DNA of 64,000 nucleotides from Bin55 sp964511425 (GCA_964511425.1 CAZEFI010000001.1:239906-303905), one strand, 5' to 3'; shown: positions 9,901-19,072, counted from the first letter of the stretch. Notes: a model not told the origin generated them from the letters alone. Program-made: numbers and translations.

Positions 9901-10532
9901 TCTAATGCGCCTGACTGATCTAGTTGTTCTTCCCTTACCTCCGAACGTTTCTTCACTTCAGAGAGTAAATCCATTCCGTGTAGGCGAAAGATTAGGAAAG
10001 GGTTTTTGTCAATCTCATTCGCAAGCAAATAAATGACCGCTGCTAGATGTTTACAAGGAACAGCCCAATCTGGACAACTGCAAGTACCATTCAGAGAATT
10101 CCAATCCTTTGGTAGGAGATCAATGTAATGTTTTTTTGCCAGTTTGTAGATTTCTTGTGGTAACTGACCGTTGAGTAGTTCCCCTAAAACAAAAGGATTA
10201 CTGCTGACGGCTCGTAAGATTCGTTTCCGCTCACCTTTCGTAAATGGCGGAAGTGAAACCTTGACTCGATAGGGATGTCGCCGTCTCCCTTGGACCGGGG
10301 CGGTTACTGTGGTTCCTTTAATCTCTAACGAGGGGACTCGGCCAGGATTCGCATATTGCCTACCACGCGGGATTCGATTTTGGAAGTCAATCCCAATGAA
10401 CGAGTTAAGCCATAGTCTACCCCACCAGGTACGACCAAACTTACTTTCCGATGGTGGTCGAGGATGTCTTCGACGAGTCTTTCTTCTAGATTTTGCGCGA
10501 CGCTCGCGCGAGTGTTGATCCACTTCGGTCAC
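6897..10532 (-). CDS. SWIM zinc-finger SNF2-family helicase/ATPase
   Basis: A 1,211-aa Swi2/Snf2 ATPase of the bacterial RapA/HepA-like type. The very basic N-terminus (~25 residues rich in R/K) leads to a SWIM zinc finger (CSCPDW then CKHLA, near residues 149-161). The C-terminal third is the helicase: Walker A DDMGLGKTIQ near residue 772, the DEAQ box near 866, SGTPVENRL, and the second RecA lobe with LKAGGTGVNL and DRAFRIGQ. SWIM-SNF2 proteins are thought to remodel nucleic-acid complexes; the substrate here is unknown. It lies 46 bases after xthA and overlaps the ankyrin gene by 4 bases. Confidence 0.9.
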   Translation of the reverse strand: MTEVDQHSRERRAKSRRKTRRRHPRPPSESKFGRTWWGRLWLNSFIGIDFQNRIPRGRQYANPGRVPSLEIKGTTVTAPVQGRRRHPYRVKVSLPPFTKGERKRILRAVSSNPFVLGELLNGQLPQEIYKLAKKHYIDLLPKDWNSLNGTCSCPDWAVPCKHLAAVIYLLANEIDKNPFLIFRLHGMDLLSEVKKRSEVREEQLDQSGALEQPVTSEISLEPRQSPLPLLDLDLSAIPELGERLFTLLQERPLFHEKDFREILKSQYARTSLRVARLEPGLRDDAIDVRDYLGHTVYVDTFGTFVSSVDASGEVIHKWQHDWIEDLFRLRTHGLQSVNEGDAHAVYWYIVFRVALKLLAQQAFVPRVVAYPSGESTIRWEAATIDGAITEILAQLYELCPVDMLRSEQSEDHRSIDPKQQVDGILNLLLTHFISLAFHFAPRDDHEDAVQMWFFTGTRHKFEWFGTRDTPQVVQRWLNCLSFRDRQHRVLMFIQELIPQDRSLVRHELAREGLQISTDLLLGVTFKVERDKKVYSLAEIGAEATTIPDGPRILSDLAFLSTYFPDLSVLLQSSAGGGEDVRSYTFADFTPILLQVLPVLRLLGVHLILPKSLDRLLRPKLSVRVSRKSKQEVKSYLQLNDIVAFDWQVALGDTKVSQADFLRLVESAQGLVQINGEYVFIDSDQADDLAARLGELPNSMSSMDILRAGLAEEFDEADVELDDSFNELLSSIMQIDPVEIPQELCGTLRAYQRVGFQWLVKNATFGFGSLLADDMGLGKTIQVICFLLHQKAKGELKDSGALVVAPTSVLTNWRKEIERFAPSLNVKVYHGTAREAAQLQSDVILTSYGVIRSDVDELKKNPFPTLVIDEAQNIKNPDAQQTKAVKQISAAFKIALSGTPVENRLLDYWSIFDFAMPRYLGSRNKFTNSFARPIELDRSQETLESFRKVTAPFILRRVKSDKSIISDLPDKIESNRFCSLTTEQAALYQKTVDDTMHKIDEAESKIKRNASVLNLMLRLKQICNSPSHFLKRDYTSTEESGKLSLFVDILGEALDADEKVLIFTQFAKMGEQLVTCVEAEFEFEPAFLHGGVSRKLRDKMIESFQNDSKSRAMVLSLKAGGTGVNLTAANQVIHYDLWWNPAVENQATDRAFRIGQTKNVLVHRLITENTFEERINEMIVEKKALAEMTVADGEISITEMSTEEIREIVELR

Positions 10533-10578
10533 AAACTACTGTATCAATTGTTTTTCGCGTGACTCTTCGAGTCAAGCG

Positions 10579-11358
10579 TTATGAATTTTCGAATTCAACG
10601 TAAACGGGTACATGATCTGATGGAGTCAGATCTTCGATGCGATCTCGGTATTCCTTGTCGATGATTACTCTCTCGGCCAACGCACGAGCCTTAGGCGTAG
10701 CGTAAATCATGTCGATCCGCAAACCCTCTCCTTTTTCCCAAGAGCCTCCGCGGTAGTCCCACCATGTGAACTCTTTTATTCCAGCATTCAATTCACGGAA
10801 CAAATCATGTAGCCCGAGGGACACGAAAGCCGAGAGTTTCTCTCTTTCCTCTACAGTGTGAAACATCTGCCCATCACCTTCTTGTCCTCGCCAGGAATCT
10901 CGCGCACTAGGCACGATATTGAAATCTCCTCCTATCACAGAGGTTTCGTAATCATGAGTTAGCTCTTGCCAATATTTTCCCAATGAGTCGAACCAAGTTA
11001 GCTTGGAAGCAAAATCTTGGTGGTCTGGATTTTTTCCATTGGGACAATACACGGATGTCATCGTGAAGTCATCTATCTTCGCGGTGATTAAACGAGCACC
11101 GGCCTGTGCTTCGCCGGGAAGTCCTGTGGTCAGCACTTCCATTTCTTGTCGCGCAAGCAGAGCTACGCCGTTCCAGGCCCGCTCACCGTGTTGATAGCAG
11201 TGATATCCTAACGCTTCAAACTGCGCTACTGGAAAAGACGAATCTTCGGTCTTGGTTTCTTGCAAAGCAACGACGTCTGGTTTGCGTTTGTCTAACCAGT
11301 GACTAACGAGGTCGAATCGCGCTCTGAGACCATTAATGTTCCACGTCGCAAATATCAT
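10579..11358 (-). CDS. xthA: Exodeoxyribonuclease III
   Basis: AP endonuclease/3'-5' exonuclease of base-excision repair. The 259-aa chain has the exonuclease-endonuclease-phosphatase fold signatures: ATWNINGLRAR at the N-terminus, LQETK (metal-binding Glu) near residue 35, GGDFNIVP near 143, and the C-terminal SDHVPVYVE with the catalytic Asp-His. The length is typical. It sits 21 bases after the HMG-CoA reductase-kinase gene, so repair and isoprenoid genes probably share a transcript. Confidence 0.95.
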   Translation of the reverse strand: MIFATWNINGLRARFDLVSHWLDKRKPDVVALQETKTEDSSFPVAQFEALGYHCYQHGERAWNGVALLARQEMEVLTTGLPGEAQAGARLITAKIDDFTMTSVYCPNGKNPDHQDFASKLTWFDSLGKYWQELTHDYETSVIGGDFNIVPSARDSWRGQEGDGQMFHTVEEREKLSAFVSLGLHDLFRELNAGIKEFTWWDYRGGSWEKGEGLRIDMIYATPKARALAERVIIDKEYRDRIEDLTPSDHVPVYVEFENS

Positions 11359-11379
11359 CGGAAACTTCTGCTTTTCATA

Positions 11380-13632
11380 CTATTGCAGCAAAAAGGAGAA
11401 GGCCTCGTAACCTGCGTCTTTCATCGCTTCAATGGCTGATTCAGGAAATTCTTCAAAAATTGCGACGATGCTTCCACCACCGCCTGAACCAGTCAACTTC
11501 GCGCCAAGTGCTCCATGCATCCGCGCGATATGCACTAGCTCTTCAATTTCTGGAGTAGATAGTTGTAAGCCATTCAGGTATCCTTGACATAGGTTCATGA
11601 GCGTCCCGAGTTTCTGAATATTCCCCTCTTGAAATGCGCGAACGCCGCCATCCGTCAACTTACCAATCGCATCAAATACTCGCTCATATTCGGCTGTGTT
11701 CTGCTCTCGACCGTCGCGTACTTGTGCGACCATCATAGCAGTCAGACTTTCTTTACCGCTCAAACCAATCAACACATGAATCGGAGATCCAATTTTGAGT
11801 TCTTGAAAACTGGGTTCTTTTGTCTCTTGATCACGCCTGAAGAGTATGGGTTTACCATACGTCGCAAGCGTATTGTCCACACCGGATGGTGAGCCGTGCG
11901 CGGCGCATTCACACTCGTAAGCAAGTTCATTTATTTTGTCCGATTTCAGTTGCAATGCATAGTGTTCAGAAAAAGCTTTGATCACTGCTACAGCTATTGC
12001 CGCTGAGCCTCCCAAGCCCATTGCTCTGGGTACGTTTGGGAAGATCTCAACGCGCATAGTGCGCTCACTTAAATTCAATCGTTCTATAAGCGTGCACAGC
12101 ATTCCTAGCAAACCTTGAGGCCGGGCTTCTTGGGTTGGAATTCGTTGCTCCACACCCCACCTCGGTACGATTAACATGGATACATCAGAGTCGACTATTG
12201 TCGCTTCCACCGCCACAGGCAGCGGAACAGCAAGTGCGGGTCTTCCATAGACCACGGCATGTTCCCCCAGCAAAATAGTCTTCCCGAAGGCCGAGCTTCT
12301 TGGTTGGGTTTGTTGTTGTTGCGGTTCGTTCGAACGCATCTGTTCAGCGATTTCTTTTGCCTTCCAGACTTTAATTGTGCCATTCTCGACCAAAGAGTCG
12401 ACGACATGATCAAAAATGTCAGCAGGTACTTGTGCAGAAGTAGCTACACTTCGTGCATGTAGGGTCATATGATTTTGCTGAATCCCTGCTGTAGCTAAGG
12501 CTCGGATAGCCGCGAAGTTTTGCGCTAAACCAACACAACCCATGATCCCTGCCAACTCAATCGCTGTTGGATTCCCGAGCAGTCGATGACAGAGTCGCAC
12601 CGTTGGATTGGTTTCGAGCGAACCACCGACGGTTCCCACTTTGATTGGGATCTCTAGTCGCCCTACTAAATCTCCATTTTCATTTACTTCCCAGTCAGTC
12701 AAGCCACGGTACCGGCCGTCTCGAGCTGCATAGGCGTGTGCAGCTGCCTCGATCGCGCGATAGTCGTTTCCGGTTGCGACTGCAATAGCGTCGATGCCGT
12801 TCATGATGCCTTTGTTATGGGTCGTCGCCCGATAGGGGTCTACGCGTGCGAGTTCGTTCGCTAACACGATACCCTCACAAACTTCCTTCCCATGAAATCC
12901 AGGGATACTTAGATCTTCGGTCGGAATCGTTACTTCAGCCCATACGATTGAACGATCCGTAAGGTTGGAGAGGATACGTAAGAATACCGTCCCGCCAGTA
13001 ATCGATTCAACAAAACTAGCAATGCCTTCGCACATCCCATTGACTACATTCGCACCCATTGCGTCTCGTGTATCCACGTGCAAGTGCAGCACGAGCATCG
13101 AACCTTTTCGACCTGTTTCGTAAGTGTGGACTTCCATGTCCTTTGCACCACCACCTCGAGCGACCATTTTTGGATGTAGCGTGTTAGCTAAATTGAGAAT
13201 TTCGTCTCGATGACCCAACAACTTTTCGCGAGCGAGTTCTACATCGTCTACATAGACGACTTGGACTTGTCCTGTAATTATGGGAGCTGAACAGGCAACC
13301 GCAAAACCTCCGTTTATACGTGCGGTTCGTGCTGCTCCTGATAGACCCGCCACGACAGATGGTTCTTCGACAACCAACGGAACAACGTACTCTTTGCCGT
13401 TAATCAAGAAGTTAACTGCAATTCCAAGCGGTAAACCGAACACTCCGACGACGTTTTCAATCATCTTATCGGCGATGTGCCGACGCAATGTGTGCGTACC
13501 TGAATCTAGAGCTAACTCATCAGAAGCTTCGATGAAGCCGTGTTCGGTAAGCTTCGCGAGCCGGCCTGTTACACCCAATCGGAAGAAGTTCGGAATACGC
13601 GAATTACGCTGATTTTTCGATTCTGACTCCAT
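11380..13632 (-). CDS. Fusion: class II HMG-CoA reductase + mevalonate kinase
   Basis: A single 750-aa chain carries two consecutive mevalonate-pathway enzymes. Residues ~10-430 are HMG-CoA reductase: SRIPNFFRLGV start, catalytic Glu in EEPSVVAG (~90), NAD(P)-site DAMGANVVNGM, catalytic Lys in NKGIMNG (~274), Asp in GIDAIAV, and His in NHMTLHARS (~390). A Q-rich linker (~438-444, EPQQQQTQPR) joins it to a GHMP kinase: GKTILLGEHAVVYGRPALAV, PRAMGLGGSAA (~540) and LTGSGGGGSIVAIF (~715), the mevalonate kinase motifs. No stop or frameshift interrupts it. ATG 13632 has AGGA five bases upstream; the frame is open to TTG 13653. It overlaps the phosphomevalonate kinase gene by 29 bases. Class II reductases may run in either direction, but the neighbours argue for biosynthesis. 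Confidence 0.92.
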   Translation of the reverse strand: MESESKNQRNSRIPNFFRLGVTGRLAKLTEHGFIEASDELALDSGTHTLRRHIADKMIENVVGVFGLPLGIAVNFLINGKEYVVPLVVEEPSVVAGLSGAARTARINGGFAVACSAPIITGQVQVVYVDDVELAREKLLGHRDEILNLANTLHPKMVARGGGAKDMEVHTYETGRKGSMLVLHLHVDTRDAMGANVVNGMCEGIASFVESITGGTVFLRILSNLTDRSIVWAEVTIPTEDLSIPGFHGKEVCEGIVLANELARVDPYRATTHNKGIMNGIDAIAVATGNDYRAIEAAAHAYAARDGRYRGLTDWEVNENGDLVGRLEIPIKVGTVGGSLETNPTVRLCHRLLGNPTAIELAGIMGCVGLAQNFAAIRALATAGIQQNHMTLHARSVATSAQVPADIFDHVVDSLVENGTIKVWKAKEIAEQMRSNEPQQQQTQPRSSAFGKTILLGEHAVVYGRPALAVPLPVAVEATIVDSDVSMLIVPRWGVEQRIPTQEARPQGLLGMLCTLIERLNLSERTMRVEIFPNVPRAMGLGGSAAIAVAVIKAFSEHYALQLKSDKINELAYECECAAHGSPSGVDNTLATYGKPILFRRDQETKEPSFQELKIGSPIHVLIGLSGKESLTAMMVAQVRDGREQNTAEYERVFDAIGKLTDGGVRAFQEGNIQKLGTLMNLCQGYLNGLQLSTPEIEELVHIARMHGALGAKLTGSGGGGSIVAIFEEFPESAIEAMKDAGYEAFSFLLQ

Positions 13633-14581
13633 GGGTATCCTGTTGCAGATCAAGTAAATTCACCGGTAGTTCCACAGCTTTGAGGCGCAATGCAGCCAAA
13701 CTTTCCTGTTCGGTAGCAACGGCCACGCCAATATCGCCACCACCGGCACCGGCAGGTTTGTACAACGCACCTACATCTGCCGCTAGACGGAACATCTCTT
13801 CATGTTTTGCACTCCAAATCGCGAGCTTCGCATTGGTATCAATATCTCGATATATTTGCACGAAGTTCTGTAATGCGTTTAAGAAGTTGTTATTATCAGT
13901 CAAAGAGTTCGAGACCGTGTCAGCAGCGTTTATGAAGCTTTGTTGTAAGGTCACTGGTACATTGTCGAATGCTGTCCGAAAACGGTCGACCATGGTCGCA
14001 GTTTCCGTACTAAATCCAACCTCATAAATGTCTAAGTATATCCCTTTGGGAAAATCGACGGAGGTACCAATCTGGTCTTGTACTTGAACGAGACCGCCAA
14101 AAAAAGATGTAAGCACGTCAACCCCACTTCCGTACACTCCGGAAGAACGGTATACACTTAACAAATCCTTTACTTCTATTGGAAGCTCCAGTAACGTTGC
14201 AAGCGCGGCGTACAGCGTAACGAGCACACCGGCGGATGATCCCAAACCTAATTTGCGTTGGTCAAGGAAGAAACCCAGGGTATCCATGTGCACAGAAACA
14301 TGATCTGGTAGTGCTTTCTGCCGTGCAAACCAATTCAAAGTAGAACTTAGAGAGTCCGTTCTACTCTTCGAAAGAAGCGCTTCTAAGGATACTGTTTCAT
14401 TCCAATAGGGAGGAGAACTCCGCAACCGCCAGACCCCTTCGTCGTGAGTTGTTAACGTGCACCTCGCCCGCCGATCAATCGCAAGTGACAGTGCTGAAGC
14501 ACCGTAGAGAACGGCATATTCCCCAGCTATGACGACTTTTCCGGGGCTCGAGACACTAATATGTCGAAAGGGTTGGTGCAT
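13604..14581 (-). CDS. Phosphomevalonate kinase
   Basis: GHMP-family kinase that phosphorylates mevalonate 5-phosphate. The 325-aa chain has motif 1 (SPGKVVIAGEYAVLYGASAL), motif 2 (LGLGSSAGVLVTLYAAL, near residue 117) and motif 3 (KPAGAGGGDIGVAVA, near 280). The AGEYAVL wording and KPxGAGGGD are typical of phosphomevalonate kinase rather than mevalonate kinase. It overlaps mvaD upstream by 26 bases and the reductase-kinase fusion downstream, so translation of the three is likely coupled. Confidence 0.88.
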   Translation of the reverse strand: MHQPFRHISVSSPGKVVIAGEYAVLYGASALSLAIDRRARCTLTTHDEGVWRLRSSPPYWNETVSLEALLSKSRTDSLSSTLNWFARQKALPDHVSVHMDTLGFFLDQRKLGLGSSAGVLVTLYAALATLLELPIEVKDLLSVYRSSGVYGSGVDVLTSFFGGLVQVQDQIGTSVDFPKGIYLDIYEVGFSTETATMVDRFRTAFDNVPVTLQQSFINAADTVSNSLTDNNNFLNALQNFVQIYRDIDTNAKLAIWSAKHEEMFRLAADVGALYKPAGAGGGDIGVAVATEQESLAALRLKAVELPVNLLDLQQDTHGVRIEKSA

Positions 14582-15506
14582 GGCCTATTTCACTCTCAAG
14601 TGTGAACAGAACTCCATCAGTGTCTTCTAGTGCTTGTTTGACCTTCGGTGCTGCTTCAGGTAGACAAATCGCTTTAATTTGTGGTCCTGCATCACTGGTG
14701 AAGAATACCGGCACGTGATCACGTTGCAATCTTTCAATCGTATCGATTGCGTTCATAGTGCCCGCGCGCCAATAGCGGAGCGGAGGATCGGTAGACATCA
14801 TCAGTGCATGCATACGGTAACAATTAGCTTCACAAATTTCCGTCAATGCGTCAAAATCATGACTAATAATTGCTTCTTTACATCGCCCAAAATCTTCTTC
14901 CGTTCGGTCGACCCAATTTTGAAAAAACGACGAGGTTTGGACTGTCTGAGCCATACCTATAGTCGAAGACGTAAGCTTCGGTTCAGTTGAGGTCACCGCT
15001 GCAATGACGTTTAACTCCCAGTATTCTGGCGGAACTAATTGCTTTGGTGTACATTCCTGCACGTCGGGATTCATGACAACGTAGCCGCTGAGCAAAGAAC
15101 GTACTGCGGATGCTGACCCAAAACGAGTGATCCGTGCTAACGAAGTTGAATCTAAATCTAATCCCAGTAATTCGTTAATACCAACGGCTAACGCCGCGAA
15201 TCCTGATGAGGACGAAGCAAATCCACAGTTACTCGGAAAGTTATTTTGGGATTCAATCTTCAATTTAGGAACATCGTACTCGTGGCGTAACCAAGCAAGC
15301 CATTGAAGAATCTTTTGATCGGATGTTAACTTGCTATCAATTACGACTGAATCGTCTCTCGCGTCAGTAACAGAAGTTCTAGTTTCTAGGCCACTTAAAG
15401 TGATTGACAAGGACGGGGTCGCAGGAATCTTCTCAGTTTCGTCCCGCTTGCCCCAATACTTAACGAGCGCGATATTGGGATGCGCGAGTACGTCTACTCG
15501 GTTCAA
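14556..15506 (-). CDS. mvaD: Diphosphomevalonate decarboxylase
   Basis: ATP-dependent decarboxylation of mevalonate 5-diphosphate to isopentenyl diphosphate. Signatures in this 316-aa protein are NIALVKYWGKRD and TPSLSITL at the N-terminus, NNFPSNCGFASSSSGFAALAV (phosphate loop), RFGSASAVRSLLSGYV, and the C-terminal SDAGPQIKAI containing the catalytic-region Asp. The start appears to be TTG 15506, because its TTGA overlaps the TGA stop of the amidase gene and the product then starts directly before the conserved VDVLAHPNIALVKYWGK. It is the first pathway gene in the operon order. Confidence 0.93.
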   Translation of the reverse strand: MNRVDVLAHPNIALVKYWGKRDETEKIPATPSLSITLSGLETRTSVTDARDDSVVIDSKLTSDQKILQWLAWLRHEYDVPKLKIESQNNFPSNCGFASSSSGFAALAVGINELLGLDLDSTSLARITRFGSASAVRSLLSGYVVMNPDVQECTPKQLVPPEYWELNVIAAVTSTEPKLTSSTIGMAQTVQTSSFFQNWVDRTEEDFGRCKEAIISHDFDALTEICEANCYRMHALMMSTDPPLRYWRAGTMNAIDTIERLQRDHVPVFFTSDAGPQIKAICLPEAAPKVKQALEDTDGVLFTLESEIGHAPTLSTY

Positions 15507-16963
15507 CAGTACGCGGGTGGCGGAGTAAACCGATACCCCTCTTGCTCCAAGATGTGAGCAACCTCAATGGTGGTCATGTCCCCATATTCAGGACCAATAA
15601 GTTGAACTCCAATGGGTAACTCATCGACCTCACACAATCCTGTGGGTAGTACGGTGGACGGTAAATAGGCATTGATCGCAAGCCCCGCCCAAAACAGTTG
15701 TTTGAAATATGGTTGTGGCTCTCCATTCACAGTGATCGTTCGTTCACCCAAAGGTCCATGGTCATGTGGATAAGCTGAAGTTGCCATAATCGGCGCGAGC
15801 AATACGTCATACCGAGTAAAGAATTCGTGCCATGCCCAACGAACCTTAGTCCGTGCCTCGTTGAATTGGACCCAGTCGCGATAGCGTGCTATGGGAGAAA
15901 ACTGCACTTTCGTTTCTGGAGAGTCATCGAATTCATCCGTATCAGCCAACGCATCCACGATCTCGCGATACTCCTGTATGGGAATTCTGCAGTGTAAGGT
16001 TGCATTCAGGAGACACTGGTACGTACGAAGGAGCTCGTCGACTTCTACGTCTGGGCGTGCTTCCCAATCCACGTGTGCTCCGAGTGATTCGATTGTATTA
16101 GCAACGTTTCGCACTTTTTGCACGACTTTTACGTCAACAGGTGCCACACCGTCGTCTTCCCAAACGGCCACTTTGAGATCTTGTACTTCTTTTCTCAAAT
16201 GGGGTAGTTTGACCTGTAAGCCGCGGGATTGAATTTCATCCGGTCCCATCATTACTTCCAAAGCGAGCTTCAGATCGTGCGCTGACCGTGCAAGTGGTCC
16301 GACCACAGAGAGATCTGCAGAAGCGAGAATTCCTGGTGGTGAGTGTCCGCGAGGGGGAATCAAATTCCAGGTCGGTTTATGTCCAAACACGCCACAAAAG
16401 TGTGCAGGGTTTCGAATTGATCCTCCGATGTCAGACCCGGCGTCTAGACCGGTAAATCCCATCGCGAGCGACGCTGCAGTACCGCCAGAAGAACCACCAG
16501 GCGAGCGAGTCAAGTCCCAAGGATTGTTGGTACAACCATAAATGTCGTTGTAACTTTGAAAATCAGCGAGAGCAAACGGGACATTCGTTTTGCCAAAAAT
16601 GATCGCCCCAGCGTCTTTCAATCGTTTTATAGCCAATGCGTCTCGCTCGGGGAAATTTTGTTTCAGCATTGGAATTCCCCACGTAGTTGGTGAATCCACC
16701 ACATCGTAGGACTCCTTAACTGTCATTGGGACACCGTGTAGTGGTCCTAGAGTGGTATGGCCACGTTTAACTTGGTCGTCAGCTCGCTGCGCGAGTACTA
16801 GAGCTTGATCCCGCATCTGCCAAACTATTGCGTTTATTTCTGAGTTGTATTGGTCGATTCGATCCCAGTATAGTTGAAGGAGTTCTACACTCGACACTTC
16901 TTGACGCTTGATACGAGCGGCAAGGTCGATCGCGGTGGCAAATACTAACGCTGACTCAGCCAC
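15503..16963 (-). CDS. Amidase signature family protein
   Basis: Serine hydrolase of the amidase signature family (486 aa). The catalytic Lys is in GVPMTVKES (~residue 82), the cis-Ser region in SPGGSSGGTAA (~155) and the Ser nucleophile in GSDIGGSIRNPAHFCG (~178). The substrate is unknown. It is not GatA in context, because no gatC/gatB neighbours exist and the C-terminus differs. No signal peptide is visible. It sits between an outer-membrane protein gene (17-base gap) and mvaD (4-base overlap), so it is co-transcribed with both. Confidence 0.85.
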   Translation of the reverse strand: MAESALVFATAIDLAARIKRQEVSSVELLQLYWDRIDQYNSEINAIVWQMRDQALVLAQRADDQVKRGHTTLGPLHGVPMTVKESYDVVDSPTTWGIPMLKQNFPERDALAIKRLKDAGAIIFGKTNVPFALADFQSYNDIYGCTNNPWDLTRSPGGSSGGTAASLAMGFTGLDAGSDIGGSIRNPAHFCGVFGHKPTWNLIPPRGHSPPGILASADLSVVGPLARSAHDLKLALEVMMGPDEIQSRGLQVKLPHLRKEVQDLKVAVWEDDGVAPVDVKVVQKVRNVANTIESLGAHVDWEARPDVEVDELLRTYQCLLNATLHCRIPIQEYREIVDALADTDEFDDSPETKVQFSPIARYRDWVQFNEARTKVRWAWHEFFTRYDVLLAPIMATSAYPHDHGPLGERTITVNGEPQPYFKQLFWAGLAINAYLPSTVLPTGLCEVDELPIGVQLIGPEYGDMTTIEVAHILEQEGYRFTPPPAYC

Positions 16964-16980
16964 AGAAACGCTTTCCTTTG

Positions 16981-18228
16981 CTAGAATCCATACGATATTC
17001 CTAGTTGTAAATAGCTGTCGTTTTTTAACGAAAACAACACGTCGTCAGTTGCAATTTCATTAAGAAATACTAGCTCCACCCCGAGCGAGACACGCTCTGA
17101 AAATCGCCGCGAAAACTCAACCGTAGAAATTCTACTGTCATTGTCGTTTCCCAATAGAACGCTCGCCGTGACCGTTGTCCCTTGAAAGTCGTTGAATCTG
17201 ACTCTACTCGCGATGAAGAGGTCATTGTCAAAACGAGTGGGGGCACGTTCGCGACGATCATCGAAACTCCATTCAGCGACCAGCGTCATGTCGGTACTTG
17301 TACCAAAGAGAGAGAAGATCGAATATTCACAGCCACCGACAAACGCAGTATAGTCTTCGCTTTGTCCGAGTCTATTCAGCGCACCAGTACGGTGGAGACC
17401 TTCAAATTTTAACAACCACCCACTATGCTGAAGTCGTAAGTCAATTGAAGTCTGTGATATTTGAGTATATAGAGGTGAGACCGACAATGGGAGACTCGAC
17501 AGCAAATTTGGAACGAAAAAAGGTTCTCGATTAGTCCCAATAAATCCACTGATCCCAGCATCCAAGTAACCAAACGTGTGGCTGTATCGAAAAGCAACAT
17601 CAAAATGTCGTTCTTCATCGTCGCTCTCGTACAGAACATTCTTGGTGTCTATCGAGAAGGGAAAACCCAGTCGACCTTCGAGTCCTGGAAAGGTTCTTTG
17701 TCGATGGAAGGGTAAGCCGAACAATTCAAAAATTCCAGAATCTGTAGACAGCGTAAGGTGAATCATCGGTTGCCCTAGCTTATATTCTTCATTTGGATTT
17801 TCTACTAAGTCAGTTTGATTGACAATGTCTATTAGATGGTTAGATTCAGTGGTACCCCAAAACACACGGTCAAACCCAACTCGCACTTCAAATTCGCCCA
17901 AAGGTGTTGGCCGGTAGTGAACTACGTAGGCTTCCAACACGTCCCCATGAGTTCGCTCCGAATCCATGTCGTCGTAGCGGTAAAAACCGGAAATTCGGAG
18001 GCTTGTACTTTCTCCAACTTCCGTATCAAGTTCCGGCTTAATAACAATTCCGTTAGCTAACCCTGCATCTCGTGCTACTAAACCAAAATTCGTAGGGTCC
18101 CAAAACCAGCGAGATTCGACCGCTATTGAGCCTGCAAACTGAACATTTTCATTCGCGTGTGCAATATTGATGCAGCAATTAGGTAAAAGAAAGAGACAGC
18201 ACACCCACAGGAACAACCTTGTCGACAT
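16981..18228 (-). CDS. Outer-membrane beta-barrel protein
   Basis: A 415-aa protein with a signal peptide (ending near AHA, residue ~25) and alternating aromatic/hydrophobic strands throughout. It ends in a terminal Phe (LQLGISYGF), as outer-membrane barrels do. No family name is certain; it resembles barrels encoded with MMPL exporters and LolA-like proteins. Here it lies 34 bases downstream of such a pair, so an outer-membrane role in the same lipid or lipoprotein trafficking system is inferred. Confidence 0.7.
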   Translation of the reverse strand: MSTRLFLWVCCLFLLPNCCINIAHANENVQFAGSIAVESRWFWDPTNFGLVARDAGLANGIVIKPELDTEVGESTSLRISGFYRYDDMDSERTHGDVLEAYVVHYRPTPLGEFEVRVGFDRVFWGTTESNHLIDIVNQTDLVENPNEEYKLGQPMIHLTLSTDSGIFELFGLPFHRQRTFPGLEGRLGFPFSIDTKNVLYESDDEERHFDVAFRYSHTFGYLDAGISGFIGTNREPFFVPNLLSSLPLSVSPLYTQISQTSIDLRLQHSGWLLKFEGLHRTGALNRLGQSEDYTAFVGGCEYSIFSLFGTSTDMTLVAEWSFDDRRERAPTRFDNDLFIASRVRFNDFQGTTVTASVLLGNDNDSRISTVEFSRRFSERVSLGVELVFLNEIATDDVLFSLKNDSYLQLGISYGF

Positions 18229-18262
18229 GAGACGATACTAGCCGAACAACTGTCGCGTCGCG

Positions 18263-19072
18263 TTAGCGCGTCCGACGTAAGCTTGTTTGAGTGAAATCAG
18301 CTTCTTCAAGATCGACTTTGAACTCATAGTCGGACCAATTCAACGTAGTACTCTTCCCATTTACGTGGTTTGTCATCGTCATCGTTCTAGCATACCAATA
18401 TTGCTCCAAGAATTGCTCATAGCCGTTAATGGTCAAAGTCTTAAGGTGGTCTCCACGCCGATCGTAATACTCGATCTTCCACACTCTATAAGCTTCATCG
18501 TCATGCCACACTAATTGACGGCTGTAGTTTGAACCTTTGGAGACTGGGACTCGTTCGGTAACTGTGCAATTTAGCTCTTCGCAAGGTTCGTCTCGCAAGT
18601 ACTTGTACGTATATTTACTCACTTCTGGTGGATTCATGTCTTCATAGGAAAATTCACTACCCATGAACGACTTTGATTGACCCGATGAGTTCAATCTGGT
18701 GACTCGATTGGTCGCAGGAAGAAAGAACCATTGACTATCTGGTTGATCTTCATTGGAATGGATCAAAAGAGCGGTCCCACGTACGTCACGCGGTTCGTCG
18801 AACAGGAAGAGTAAGCGGTCGCCTCCCTCGGAGCCCTCCAGAATCTGTACTTGCAACTCGCGCTTGGACTCACGTCCTTTACGATCTCTTAGTACCATCA
18901 CTTGTTTTGCAATGTAATTACCGAATCCTTCTTTCAGATCTTGTGCTGTCTGTGCAATTTCGAGTCCCCTCGCCACCGCCTCTTCGTCGGTGTCTGCTTG
19001 TATCAGTGATACGATGCCGACCGTCATCAGAGCCAAGGCAAAGTGCAATAGTGAATTGGTTTTGAGTTTCAT
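18263..19072 (-). CDS. LolA-like outer membrane lipoprotein-sorting protein
   Basis: A 269-aa periplasmic protein of the LolA-like (PF17131-type) family, with a signal peptide ending near ADT (residue ~28). The segments DRLLFLFDEPRDVRGTALLIHS and WFFLPATNRVTRLNSSGQSKSFMGSEFSYEDM are typical of the family, which co-occurs with MMPL exporters. It probably carries a hydrophobic ligand across the periplasm (inference). Its ATG overlaps the exporter stop codon (ATGA). Confidence 0.85.
   Translation of the reverse strand: MKLKTNSLLHFALALMTVGIVSLIQADTDEEAVARGLEIAQTAQDLKEGFGNYIAKQVMVLRDRKGRESKRELQVQILEGSEGGDRLLFLFDEPRDVRGTALLIHSNEDQPDSQWFFLPATNRVTRLNSSGQSKSFMGSEFSYEDMNPPEVSKYTYKYLRDEPCEELNCTVTERVPVSKGSNYSRQLVWHDDEAYRVWKIEYYDRRGDHLKTLTINGYEQFLEQYWYARTMTMTNHVNGKSTTLNWSDYEFKVDLEEADFTQTSLRRTR

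Noticed and set aside
15503..16963. gatA (Glu-tRNA amidotransferase subunit A)
   Set aside because: No gatB or gatC beside it, and the C-terminal region and operon context fit a generic amidase.
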